From positions 1 through 39,729 of the forward strand of contig NZ_NVPT01000024.1 of NCBI RefSeq assembly GCF_002802985.1: 39,729 nt of DNA, given 5' to 3'. The DNA comes from Geodermatophilus chilensis. Lineage in GTDB: Bacteria > Actinomycetota > Actinomycetes > Mycobacteriales > Geodermatophilaceae. The translations under genes were made by a program, and so were the position numbers. The notes beneath the pieces were generated by a model. It was not told the origin of the DNA. It ran no database searches and saw nothing but the letters and a program-made list of their open reading frames with translations. The first letter of the stretch is position 1. Each line of letters starts with the position of its first letter. Positions 7,561-15,407 of this stretch are shown here, one piece after another.

Positions 7561-8949
7561 CTAGCTGGCGGGCGACACCGAGCTCATGTTGTAGTCCGGG
7601 ACCCGGACGGCGGGCATCGCGGCGCGGGTGAACCAGTCGCTCCACTCCCGCGGCAGCGTGCGCTCGGTGCGGCCGACCTCGGTGATCCGGCCGAGCAGGT
7701 CGACCGGCGACTCGTTGAACCGGAAGTTGTTCACCGCGCCGGTCACCTCGCCGTTCTCGACGAGGAAGACCCCGTCGCGGGTGAGCCCGGTGAGCAGCAG
7801 CGTCTGCGGATCGACCTCGCGGATGTACCAGAGCGTCGTCAGCAGCAGCCCGCGATCGGTGGCGGCGACCATCTCGTCGAGGGACGCCGTGGCGCCCGGC
7901 TGCTCGAGGACGAGGTTGTCGACGGCGGCCGTGGCCGGCGCCGTCGTCTTCAGCGCCCAGGCGCGCGGCCGGATCAGGTTGGTCAGCACCCCGCCGGAGA
8001 TCCACTCGACCGCCGGCGTCGCCATCCCGTTGTCGAACACCGACGCCGACCCCGACGAACCGCTGACCACCTGGAACGGGCACGCCTCCAGCCCCGGCTC
8101 GAACGGGTCGCTGCGCAGCGTCAGCGGCAGCGCGGCCAGCCGCTCCCCGATCCGGTTGCCCCCGCCGGGCTTCGCATAGACGTTGCGGCCCTCGTCGGCG
8201 TCGCGGGCCTCCATCGTCCAGTACGCGTAGATCATCAGGTCGCTGACCGCCGAGGGCGGCAGCAGCGTCTCGTAGCGCCCCGCGGGCAGGTCGATGCGGC
8301 GCTGCGACCAGCCGAGCTTGCGCTGCACATCGGCGACCAGGCCGGCCACCGAGACGTCGGCGAAGTCCCGGGTGCCGACGCCGGCCCACACCGAGCGGCT
8401 CATGTCGCCGCTCTTGCCGTTGAGCTCCACCCGGCCGCTGGGCTGGTCGTGCCGCAGCCGCAGCCCGGTCGACGTCCCCACGTAGGTGGTGCTCATGCCG
8501 TGCTCGGCGTAGCCGAAGAGCAGCTCGTCGCGGTCGCGGGCGCCGCCGAAGGCCTCCCCCAGCGCGGGGGCGAAGTCGCGGAACACCCCGATCGAGGTCT
8601 CCGCGGGCTCGGCGTCCCAGTCGCCGGCGCCGGGCGGCGGCTCGCCGACCAGCGGGACGGCGTCCTCGGCCGGGCCGGCGTCGCGGGCGGCCTGCTCGCT
8701 CGCGGCCACCAGCTCCTCGACGTCCGGGCTGCCGGTGCGCGCCACCGTGCCGGCCGCCATCCCGGCCCCGCCGTCGACGAACGAGACGACGACGACCTGC
8801 CGGGAGCGCATCGAGCCGTTGGTGGTCAGGCTGTTCTCCGCCCACCGGAGGTTGGCCTCGGAGCTCTCCACGACGAAGGTGACCTGCCCGTCGGCGGTGG
8901 AGGCGGCCAGCGCCTTCTCGACGACGTCCTGCGGACGCGACCAGCTCAT
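7561..8949 (-). CDS. tldE: TldE/PmbA-family protease subunit
   Basis: A 462-residue member of the TldD/PmbA (TldE) family, the partner subunit that lacks its own zinc site. It starts at ATG 8949, whose first bases overlap the tldD stop (ATGA). Conserved features include the internal LLFGYAEHGMSTTYVGTSTGLRLRH-type beta-sandwich region, the Gly-rich GSSGSASVFDNGMATPAVEW stretch, and a C-terminal core with GVFLVENGEVTGAVNNFRFNESP. TldD and TldE form a heterodimeric metalloprotease that degrades unfolded peptides; in E. coli it matures microcin B17. No RiPP precursor is visible next to it here, so a general housekeeping role is likely. A long hairpin follows the stop. Confidence 0.9.
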   Translation of the reverse strand: MSWSRPQDVVEKALAASTADGQVTFVVESSEANLRWAENSLTTNGSMRSRQVVVVSFVDGGAGMAAGTVARTGSPDVEELVAASEQAARDAGPAEDAVPLVGEPPPGAGDWDAEPAETSIGVFRDFAPALGEAFGGARDRDELLFGYAEHGMSTTYVGTSTGLRLRHDQPSGRVELNGKSGDMSRSVWAGVGTRDFADVSVAGLVADVQRKLGWSQRRIDLPAGRYETLLPPSAVSDLMIYAYWTMEARDADEGRNVYAKPGGGNRIGERLAALPLTLRSDPFEPGLEACPFQVVSGSSGSASVFDNGMATPAVEWISGGVLTNLIRPRAWALKTTAPATAAVDNLVLEQPGATASLDEMVAATDRGLLLTTLWYIREVDPQTLLLTGLTRDGVFLVENGEVTGAVNNFRFNESPVDLLGRITEVGRTERTLPREWSDWFTRAAMPAVRVPDYNMSSVSPAS

Positions 8950-10460
8950 CGCCCGGCCTCCTGGACGGTGTTGAGGATGTTCACGTTCTCGAACAGCGCC
9001 ACCGGGCAGCCGTGGCTGACCGGGGCGACCTGCCCGGGCTGGGCCTTGCCGCAGTTGAACGCCCCGCCGAGCAGGTACGTCTGCGGACCGCCGACGACGC
9101 GCATCGAGCCCCAGAAGTCCGTCGTCGTCGCCTGATAGGCCACGTCGCGCAGCTGACCGGCCAGCTTCCCGCCCTCGATCCGGTAGAACCGCTGGCCGGT
9201 GAACTGGAAGTTGTAGCGCTGCATGTCGATCGACCAGCTCTTGTCGCCGACGACGTAGATGCCGCGCTCGACGCCGGCGATGACGTCGGCGGTCGAGGGG
9301 CCGTCGGGGGCCGGCTGCAGCGAGACGTTGGCCATCCGCTGCACCGGCGTGTGCTGCGGCGAGTCGGCGAAGGCGCAGCCGTTGGAGCGGGCCATGCCGC
9401 CGAGCCGCGCGGTGTTCCGGTCGACCTGGTAGCCGACCAGGACGCCGTCCCTGACGATGTCCCACCGCTGGCCGGCGACGCCCTCGTCGTCCCACCCGAT
9501 CGTGGACAGCCCGTGCGGGGCGGTGCGGTCGCCGGTCACGTTCATCACCGGCGAGCCGTACTGCAGCGTGCCCAGCTTGTCGACCGTGGCGAACGAGGTG
9601 CCGGCGTAGGCGGCCTCGTAGCCCAGGGCCCGGTCGAGCTCGGTGGCGTGGCCGATGGACTCGTGGATGGTCAGCCACAGGTTCGACGGGTCGACGACGA
9701 GGTCGTAGCGACCGGCCTCGACCGAGGGCGCCTTGGTCTTCTCCGTCAGCAGCGACGGGATCTCGGCGATCTCGGCGCGCCAGTCCCAGCCGGTGCCGGT
9801 CAGGTACTCCCAGCCGCGGCCGGCCGGCGGCGCGACGGTGCGCATGCTCTCGAACGCGCCGGTGGTGCGGTCGACGGTGAGCGCGGTCAGGTCGGGGTGG
9901 ATGCGCACCCGCTGCTGGCGGGTGCGGGTGCCGGCGGTGTCGGCGTAGTACTTCTGCTCCTTCACCGCCTGGCAGACGGTCTGCACGTGCTCGACGCCGT
10001 CGGCGGCCAGCAGCTGCTCGGACAGCTCGGTGAGCAGCCCGGTCTTCTCCGCGTCGGGGACCTCGAACGGGTCGACGTCGTAGTCGGACACCCAGACCGC
10101 GTCGGGGTACACCGGCTCGGGCGCGAGCTCGACGCGGTCGCTGTTCACCGCCGCGGACACCTGCGCGACCGCGACCGCCTCCTCGGCCAGCCGCACGGCC
10201 TCCGCCGCGGTGAGGACGACGCCCGCGGCGAAGCCCCAGGTGCCCTCGTACACCACGCGCACGGCCAGGCCGAGGTCCTCGCCGTCGGCCAGCGACTCCA
10301 GCCGGGCGTCGCGCAGGCTGATCGACTGGGTGCGGATCCGCTCCACCCGCAGGTCGGCGTGCTCGCAGCCGAGGTCGAGGGCCCGGGTGAGCGCGGCGTC
10401 GGTCAGCGCGGAGAGCGGGAGGGCGAGGAAGGACGCGTCCACGTCGCGGGAGGCAGCCAC
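8946..10460 (-). CDS. tldD: TldD-family zinc metalloprotease
   Basis: A 504-residue protein, the catalytic partner of the TldD/TldE protease. The zinc motif HExxxH is intact at 266-271 (HESIGHATE). The family Gly/Asn-rich loops (YQVDRNTARLGGMARSNGCAF) and the C-terminal NCGKAQPGQVAPVSHGCP block, which complete the active-site cleft, are present. The heterodimer feeds extended peptides through a narrow channel to the single zinc site. It starts at GTG 10460 and its TGA overlaps the ATG of tldE, indicating coupled synthesis of equal amounts of both subunits. The gene upstream on the same strand is a flavin monooxygenase ending 9 bases away, which may share the transcript or be separated from it by the palindrome at 10480-10517. 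Confidence 0.93.
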   Translation of the reverse strand: MAASRDVDASFLALPLSALTDAALTRALDLGCEHADLRVERIRTQSISLRDARLESLADGEDLGLAVRVVYEGTWGFAAGVVLTAAEAVRLAEEAVAVAQVSAAVNSDRVELAPEPVYPDAVWVSDYDVDPFEVPDAEKTGLLTELSEQLLAADGVEHVQTVCQAVKEQKYYADTAGTRTRQQRVRIHPDLTALTVDRTTGAFESMRTVAPPAGRGWEYLTGTGWDWRAEIAEIPSLLTEKTKAPSVEAGRYDLVVDPSNLWLTIHESIGHATELDRALGYEAAYAGTSFATVDKLGTLQYGSPVMNVTGDRTAPHGLSTIGWDDEGVAGQRWDIVRDGVLVGYQVDRNTARLGGMARSNGCAFADSPQHTPVQRMANVSLQPAPDGPSTADVIAGVERGIYVVGDKSWSIDMQRYNFQFTGQRFYRIEGGKLAGQLRDVAYQATTTDFWGSMRVVGGPQTYLLGGAFNCGKAQPGQVAPVSHGCPVALFENVNILNTVQEAGR

Positions 10461-10469
10461 CGCCCCTGT

Positions 10470-11570
10470 CTACCAGCCGGGGTCGGCGGCGGTTTCCGCG
10501 GAAACCGCCGCCGACCCGGCGAGCGCACGGGCGATGCGCCGCGCGGTCCGGCGGGCGTCGCGGTCGACCCCGTCCACCAGCCCGGAGTTCAGCCGGGTCT
10601 GGAAGGGCAGCCCCATCCAGTGCAGCCCCGGCACCGGCGCGGCGCCGCGGTCGTGCCGGGGCGCGCCGTCGTCGTCCAAGGCGCCGGGGACGTCGACCCA
10701 GTCGACGCCGGGCCCGAACCCGGTGCACCACAGCACGCTCGCGACCTCCAGCGTGCTGCCGTCGGACAGCCCGACCCGCGTGCCCGCGCCCGTGACGACC
10801 CGGTGCGGCAGCACCCGCAGCACGCCGCGCCGGCGCAGCCGGTCCAGCTCTCGCCCCACGATCGCGTCACCGCGGGCCCGCGCCCGCCGGGTCACCCAGC
10901 GGTCCCGGTCGGCGTTGAGCACGCCGGTGACCAGCAGCCAGTCGAAGAGGCTCACGCCGAGCACCCGGGCGGGCAGGTACCGCGGCTCCCGGGCGCTGGC
11001 CACGGTGACGTCGTGGGTCGCCGACAGCTCGACGGCGAGCTGCGCGGCGGAGTTGCCGCCACCGACCACCAGCACCGGCCCGGGCGGGACGTCGTCCGGC
11101 GTCCGGTAGTCGGCCGAGTGCAGCTGGGGAACGGCGAGGTCACGGGCGGCGGCCGGCACGTGCGGACGGCGGAACGCCCCGGAGGCGACCACCACGTGCC
11201 GCGCGCGGACCTCGCCCGCCGGCGTCTCGGCGCAGAACCCCTCGCCGTCGTGGGCCAGCCGGGTCACCGGCGTCCCCGTGCGCACCGGCAGGCCCCACCG
11301 GCGGGCGTGGTCGCGCAGGTAACCGGCCATCTCGTCACGGGACGGCGTGGGCGTCGGGCCGGGCGGGAAGCGCAGGCCGGGCAGGGCCGAGAACCGGCGC
11401 GGGGTGAACAGCTGCAGGGAGTCCCAGCGGTCCAGCCAGCTCTGGCCGACCTCGCCCGCCTCGAGGACCAGCACGTCGCGGACCCCGGCCCGGTGCAGGT
11501 GGTACGCCGTCCCCAGGCCCGCCTGCCCGGCGCCGACCACGAGGACGTCGGTGGCGGAGGGCGCGGACAC
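10470..11570 (-). CDS. Flavin-dependent monooxygenase (FMO/BVMO-like NAD(P)-binding protein)
   Basis: A 366-residue two-dinucleotide-binding-domain flavoprotein. The FAD motif GAGQAG is at residues 13-18, directly after the start at GTG 11570. The NAD(P)H motif GGGNSA is at 170-175. Between them lies a WLDRWDSLQLFTP segment common in the YUCCA/CzcO-like monooxygenase group. Near the C-terminus is the ATG-type motif, here WCTGFGPGVDWV. The substrate is unknown. GTG 11588 is an in-frame alternative start. The last codons of the gene contain a perfect 38-bp palindrome that encodes SAAVSAETAAD. It is divergent from the lipoprotein gene, with 33 bases between the two starts. Confidence 0.85.
   Translation of the reverse strand: MSAPSATDVLVVGAGQAGLGTAYHLHRAGVRDVLVLEAGEVGQSWLDRWDSLQLFTPRRFSALPGLRFPPGPTPTPSRDEMAGYLRDHARRWGLPVRTGTPVTRLAHDGEGFCAETPAGEVRARHVVVASGAFRRPHVPAAARDLAVPQLHSADYRTPDDVPPGPVLVVGGGNSAAQLAVELSATHDVTVASAREPRYLPARVLGVSLFDWLLVTGVLNADRDRWVTRRARARGDAIVGRELDRLRRRGVLRVLPHRVVTGAGTRVGLSDGSTLEVASVLWCTGFGPGVDWVDVPGALDDDGAPRHDRGAAPVPGLHWMGLPFQTRLNSGLVDGVDRDARRTARRIARALAGSAAVSAETAADPGW
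10480..10517. repeat. Perfect 38-bp palindrome at the 3' end of the monooxygenase gene
   Basis: Every base from 10480 to 10498 pairs with its mirror from 10517 to 10499, centred on CCGCGG, with no mismatch and no spacer. It lies within the final codons of the monooxygenase and about 20 bases before the tldD start. It could act as a hairpin terminator, a cruciform or a dimeric protein-binding site. As RNA it would fold with a tight tip. Confidence 0.9.
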
Positions 11571-11603
11571 GGGCCCATCGTCGCCCACCCCTACGCTCGC
11601 GGG

Positions 11604-11930
11604 GTGCGACGGTGCGGGGTCTGGGCGGTGCTGGCGGCGGTCCCGGTGCTCGCGTCCTGCGGCACGGAGGGCCTGGACCGGCCGTCCACCGAGGCGTGCG
11701 ACGCCCTGGCCGCCTGGGCCGCGGCCGGCAACCCGGCCGACCAGCGCGCCGAGGTCACCGCCCGGGTCGGCGACCTGCTCGAGCAGTCGCATTCGACCCC
11801 GCTGACCGACTCCTTCGAGCGGTTCCGCGACACGCGCGAGGAGGACCTCGACTACGCCGCGGTCGTCGAGGCGGGCGCCAACTTCCTGCGGGCCTGCAAC
11901 GACCACGGCTGGGAGCTCTCCCAGGGCTGA
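11604..11930 (+). CDS. Small predicted lipoprotein
   Basis: A 108-residue protein from GTG 11604. Residues 1-19 form a lipoprotein signal (VRRCGVWAVLAAVPVLASC), with the lipobox LASC placing lipidated Cys19 at the mature N-terminus. The mature part is acidic and helical, with two further cysteines (ACDALAAW and LRACNDHG) that could form a disulfide outside the membrane. No enzymatic motif is visible. It is divergent from the flavin monooxygenase and 41 bases ahead of the disulfide reductase on the same strand, so it may be co-transcribed with the reductase. The family is not recognised. Confidence 0.75.
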   Translation: MRRCGVWAVLAAVPVLASCGTEGLDRPSTEACDALAAWAAAGNPADQRAEVTARVGDLLEQSHSTPLTDSFERFRDTREEDLDYAAVVEAGANFLRACNDHGWELSQG

Positions 11931-11971
11931 CGCGTCGCCGGGCGCGGGGACTGCGCCTAGCGTCGGGGGAC

Positions 11972-13384
11972 ATGCGCAGCCGGGACGAGAGCGTGGACCT
12001 GCTGGTCGTCGGCGGCGGGACGGCGGGGATGGTCGGCGCGAAGACCGCGGCCGGCCTCGGCGCCCGCGTGCTCCTGGTCGAGCGCGACCGGACCGGCGGC
12101 GACTGCCTGTGGACCGGCTGCGTCCCCTCCAAGGCGCTGCTCGCCGCCGCCGACGCCGCGGCGGCCGTCCGCGCGGCCGGCCGCTTCGGCGTGGACGTCG
12201 GCGAGGTGCGGATCGACTTCGGCCGGGTGCGCAAGCACGTCCAGGCCGCCATCGAGACCATCCGGCCGGTCGACTCGATCGAGGCGCTCGAGGCCGCTGG
12301 GGTGTCCGTCGCGACCGCGGACGCCGTCCTGACCGGCCCCGACACCGCCACGGTGGGCGGACGCACCGTCCGCTTCCGGTACGCCCTGCTCGCCACCGGC
12401 GCCGCCCCGCTGCTCCCACCCGTCGACGGCCTCGCCGACGCCGACCCGCTGACCAGCGAGACCGTCTGGGACGACCTCACCGAGCTGCCCGGGCGGCTCG
12501 CCGTCCTCGGCGGCGGCCCGATCGGCTGCGAGCTGGGCCAGGCGTTCGCCCGCCTGGGCTCCGCGGTCACCGTCGTCGACGGCGCGGACCGCCTGCTCAC
12601 CAAGGAGACCGAGGAGGCCGCCGCGCTGGTCACCGCCGCGCTGCGGCGCGACGGCGTCACCGTGCGGACCGGCGCCGGCGTCACCGCCGTCCGCGACGGC
12701 GCGCTGCGGCTGGCCGACCGGTCCGCGGTGCCCTTCGACCGGCTGCTGGTCGCCGTCGGCCGGCGGGCGCGCACCGACGGGCTCGGCTGCGCCGCCGCCG
12801 GGGTCGAACTGCGCGACGACGGCACGGTCGTGGTGGACGGCGCCCTGCGGACGACGAACCCGCGGATCTGGGCCGCCGGCGACCTCACCGGCCACCCGCA
12901 GTTCACGCACACCGCCGGCGTGCACGGCAGCCTCGCCGCGGGCAACGCCGTCCTCGGCCTGACCCGGCAGGTCGACCCCGTCGTCCCCCGGGTCACCTAC
13001 ACCTCGCCGGAGGTGGCCTCGGTCGGCGTCCCGCCCGGCGAGGGGCACCGCGTCCGCCGGGTGGACCACGGCCACGTCGACCGGGCGGTCGCCGAGGGGA
13101 TGACCGACGGGTTCACGGCGCTGGTCCTGGACCGGCGCCGCCGCATCGTCGGCGCCACCGTCGTCGGCCCGCGCGCCGGGGAGGTGCTCGGCGAGCTCAC
13201 CCTCGCCGTCCGCCGCGGGTTGACCACCACCGACCTGGCCGGCACCACGCACGCCTACCCGACCTACAGCGGCGCGGCCTGGGACGCCGCGGTCGACGAC
13301 GTCCGCTCGCGGCTGGCCGGGCCGGTGGTGCGGCGGGTGCTCGAGGCGGTCGTCCGGCTCCGCGCTCAGCGCAGCGCGCGGTAG
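11972..13384 (+). CDS. MerA/Lpd-like FAD pyridine nucleotide-disulfide oxidoreductase
   Basis: A 470-residue flavoprotein disulfide reductase. FAD binds at GGGTAG (14-19), and the redox-active pair is C45/C50 in GGDCLWTGCVPSK. The NAD(P)H site is LGGGPIGCELG, with a second FAD motif in IWAAGDLTG. The dimerisation domain carries HAYPTYS (His ~427), the place where dihydrolipoamide dehydrogenases have the His-Glu active-site pair. The C-terminal vicinal cysteines of true mercuric reductase are absent, as is the N-terminal heavy-metal domain, so mercury reduction is unlikely. A purine run (CGGGGGA) precedes ATG 11972. Its end overlaps the converging CDP-alcohol phosphotransferase gene by 19 bases. 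Position next to a ynj-like transport set suggests a linked redox job; the substrate is unknown. Confidence 0.88.
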   Translation: MRSRDESVDLLVVGGGTAGMVGAKTAAGLGARVLLVERDRTGGDCLWTGCVPSKALLAAADAAAAVRAAGRFGVDVGEVRIDFGRVRKHVQAAIETIRPVDSIEALEAAGVSVATADAVLTGPDTATVGGRTVRFRYALLATGAAPLLPPVDGLADADPLTSETVWDDLTELPGRLAVLGGGPIGCELGQAFARLGSAVTVVDGADRLLTKETEEAAALVTAALRRDGVTVRTGAGVTAVRDGALRLADRSAVPFDRLLVAVGRRARTDGLGCAAAGVELRDDGTVVVDGALRTTNPRIWAAGDLTGHPQFTHTAGVHGSLAAGNAVLGLTRQVDPVVPRVTYTSPEVASVGVPPGEGHRVRRVDHGHVDRAVAEGMTDGFTALVLDRRRRIVGATVVGPRAGEVLGELTLAVRRGLTTTDLAGTTHAYPTYSGAAWDAAVDDVRSRLAGPVVRRVLEAVVRLRAQRSAR

Positions 13385-13992
13385 CCCGCCCGGATGCGGT
13401 GGGCAGCGCTGATCCCGACCAGCGCCGCCCACACCCACGCGACCGGCTCGGCGTACCCGGGCAGCAGCAGCCAGAGGGCGTGCGCGAGCACGGTCTCGGT
13501 GCCCTCGGCCAGCCCGCCGAGGAAGGACAGCGAGCGGCCGTCGTCGAGCTGCCGGCCGGCCCGCTCGGCGATCGAGGAGAACGCGAGGAACGCCGCGCCG
13601 TTGACGTAGTAGGCCAGCAGGACGGCGAGGAAGGGCAGCCACGAGGCGCCGACGCCGGCCGTGGCGCCCACCGCGACGCCGACGACACCCGCGCCGTAGA
13701 CGACGAAGTCGGCGGTGATGTCGAAGAAGCCGCCGGCACCCCCGTCGCCGGGGTCGCCGGCCTCCCGGCGGCGGCGGGCCAGCGGGCCGTCCAGGCCGTC
13801 GGCCAGCCGGCAGGCCAGCCAGAGCCCCAGCGCCGGCCCCCAGAGCTGGGCCGCGGCGGCACCCGCGCTGGCCAGGCCGAGCACCAGGTTGGCGCCGGTG
13901 AGCCGGTCGGGGGTGATCCACGGGCGGTCCAGCAGGGCGGCCGCGCGGGCCAGCGGCGCGTCGAGCACGGCCCGGGCGGTCGAGTCGAGCAC
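13366..13992 (-). CDS. CDP-alcohol phosphatidyltransferase, YnjF-like
   Basis: A 208-residue integral membrane enzyme. The catalytic signature appears as D65-x2-D68-G69-x2-A72-R73, then G-x3-D91-x3-D95. The aspartates bind two metal ions and the CDP-alcohol in this family. The segment between AR and the distal Gly is 14 residues, compared with the usual ~8; it is Gly-rich (REAGDPGDGGAGG) and looks like an insertion. Later sequences YYVNGAAFLAFSSIAERAG and SFLGGLAEGTETV are characteristic of the YnjF-type subgroup. It starts at GTG 13992 behind CAGGGGG. It converges on the reductase gene and diverges from the YnjB-like gene. Which alcohol it transfers is unknown. Confidence 0.85.
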   Translation of the reverse strand: MLDSTARAVLDAPLARAAALLDRPWITPDRLTGANLVLGLASAGAAAAQLWGPALGLWLACRLADGLDGPLARRRREAGDPGDGGAGGFFDITADFVVYGAGVVGVAVGATAGVGASWLPFLAVLLAYYVNGAAFLAFSSIAERAGRQLDDGRSLSFLGGLAEGTETVLAHALWLLLPGYAEPVAWVWAALVGISAAHRIRAGYRALR

Positions 13993-14037
13993 GGCACCCC
14001 CTGCTCCGGACGGTCACGGGCGGCTTCCGGCGCGCGC

Positions 14038-14080
14038 GCCCGGGTCGATGGTGCACGATCCAGCGGGGCCGTACCCGGGC
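14038..14080. promoter_or_regulatory. Inverted repeat in the divergent ynjF-like/ynjB-like promoter region
   Basis: The 8-base arms GCCCGGGT (14038-14045) and ACCCGGGC (14073-14080) are perfect inverted copies 27 bases apart, between two divergent starts. It could be an operator or a leader hairpin. In DNA this GC-rich, chance is also possible. Confidence 0.3.
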
Positions 14081-14156
14081 ATCCGCTCGACCCGCCCGCA
14101 GCGAAGTCCCTCCAGCGGCGGCCCGTCCGCCGTCCCCTCGAGTGGAAGGCACGCCC

Positions 14157-15383
14157 GTGGCCGCAGCACGTCGTCCGATCGCGGCCGGTGCCGCCCTGCT
14201 CGCCCTGGCCGGCTGCGCCGCGCCCGCGAGCGAGGCGCCCGGGGCAGCCGACCGGCCGTGGGACGAGGTGCTCGCCGCAGCCGAGGGGCAGACTGTCGAC
14301 CTGTGGATGTACGGCGGCGACGAGGCCGGCAACGCCTACGTCGACGACGTCCTGGCGCCCGCGGCCGCCGAGCTCGGCGTGACGCTGCGCCGGGTGCCGG
14401 TCGCCGACACCGGCGACGCGCTGGACCGCGTGCTCGCCGAGCGGCAGGCCGGGACCACCGAGGGCGACGTCGACCTGGTGTGGGTCAACGGCGAGAACTA
14501 CGCCGCGGGCCGGCAGGCCGGCGCCTGGTTGTGCGACTGGGCGTTGGACCTGCCCAACCGGCAGTACACCGACCCCGGGGACCCGCTGCTGCAGAACGAC
14601 TTCGGCGTCCCGGTGGAGGGCTGCGAGTCGCCCTGGCACAAGGCCCAGTTCACCCTCGTGTACGACTCCGCACGGGTGCCCGAGCCGCCGACGACGCTGG
14701 CCGGCGTCCTGGACTGGGCGCAGGCCAACCCGGGCCGGTTCACCTACCCGGCGCCGCCGGACTTCACCGGCTCGGTGTTCGTCCGGCAGGTGCTCACCAC
14801 CGCCACCGGGGGTGCCGGTGAGGTGCCGCTGGAGTACTCGCAGGAGGCCTACGACCAGTACGCGCCGGAACTGTTCGACCGGCTGGCCGAGCTGGCGCCC
14901 GCGCTCTGGCGCGAGGGCTCGACCCACCCGCAGTCGCAGCAGGAGCTCGACCGGCTCTTCGCCGACGGCGAGGTGGACATGACCATGACCTACGGGCCCG
15001 CCACGCTCATCGACCTGGTCGCCGACGGCACCTTCCCCGACACCACGCGGGTGCTGACCCTCGAGGAGGGCACCTTCGGCAACGCCAGCTTCCTGGCGAT
15101 CCCGTCGACCTCCGGCGACTCCGCCGGCGCGCAGGTCGTCGCCGACCTGGCGCTCTCGCCCGCGCAGCAGGTCGCCAAGGCCGACCCGGGCACCTGGGGC
15201 CAGTTCACCGTGCTCGACCTCGACCGGCTGGACGAGGCCGACCGCGCCGCGTTCGAGCAGCTCCCGCCGTCGCCGGTCGTGCCGCCGTACGAGGAGCTGT
15301 CGCGCAACGCCCAGCCGGAGCTGTCGGCCGAGTGGGTCGCGCCGCTGGACGAGGGGTGGCGCCGGTCGGTCCTGGCCTCGTGA
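14157..15383 (+). CDS. ABC transporter substrate-binding lipoprotein, YnjB-like
   Basis: A 408-residue extracellular binding protein. The start at GTG 14157 is chosen over GTG 14142 because GGAAGG lies seven bases before it and it gives a compact signal peptide with lipobox LAGC (Cys20). The mature protein has the two-lobe periplasmic-binding pattern: DLWMYGGDEAGNAYVDDVL at the N-lobe, VDLVWVNGENYAAGRQAG, and the DMTMTYGPATLIDLVADG hinge region. The WVNGENY motif and later QVAKADPGTWGQFTVLDL are typical of the YnjB (COG4134-like) group, whose substrate is not known in E. coli either. It heads an operon with two permeases, an ATPase and a cupin. Confidence 0.85.
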   Translation: MAAARRPIAAGAALLALAGCAAPASEAPGAADRPWDEVLAAAEGQTVDLWMYGGDEAGNAYVDDVLAPAAAELGVTLRRVPVADTGDALDRVLAERQAGTTEGDVDLVWVNGENYAAGRQAGAWLCDWALDLPNRQYTDPGDPLLQNDFGVPVEGCESPWHKAQFTLVYDSARVPEPPTTLAGVLDWAQANPGRFTYPAPPDFTGSVFVRQVLTTATGGAGEVPLEYSQEAYDQYAPELFDRLAELAPALWREGSTHPQSQQELDRLFADGEVDMTMTYGPATLIDLVADGTFPDTTRVLTLEEGTFGNASFLAIPSTSGDSAGAQVVADLALSPAQQVAKADPGTWGQFTVLDLDRLDEADRAAFEQLPPSPVVPPYEELSRNAQPELSAEWVAPLDEGWRRSVLAS

Positions 15384-15407
15384 GCCGGGCCCAGTGAGCG
15401 TGGCCCC

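Noticed and set aside
9012-11600. Very long plus-strand frame leading into the lipoprotein
   Set aside because: Only the part from GTG 11604 has a signal peptide and protein-like sequence; the rest is antisense to tldD and the monooxygenase.
11972-13384. Mercuric reductase
   Set aside because: There is no C-terminal vicinal cysteine pair and no N-terminal heavy-metal domain; only the generic disulfide-reductase core is present.
11957-14332. 791-codon minus-strand open frame opposite the disulfide reductase and the CDP-alcohol gene
   Set aside because: It is a long antisense frame typical of GC-rich DNA. Its product is Gly/Arg/Ala low complexity without domains, and the opposite strand holds well-formed enzymes.
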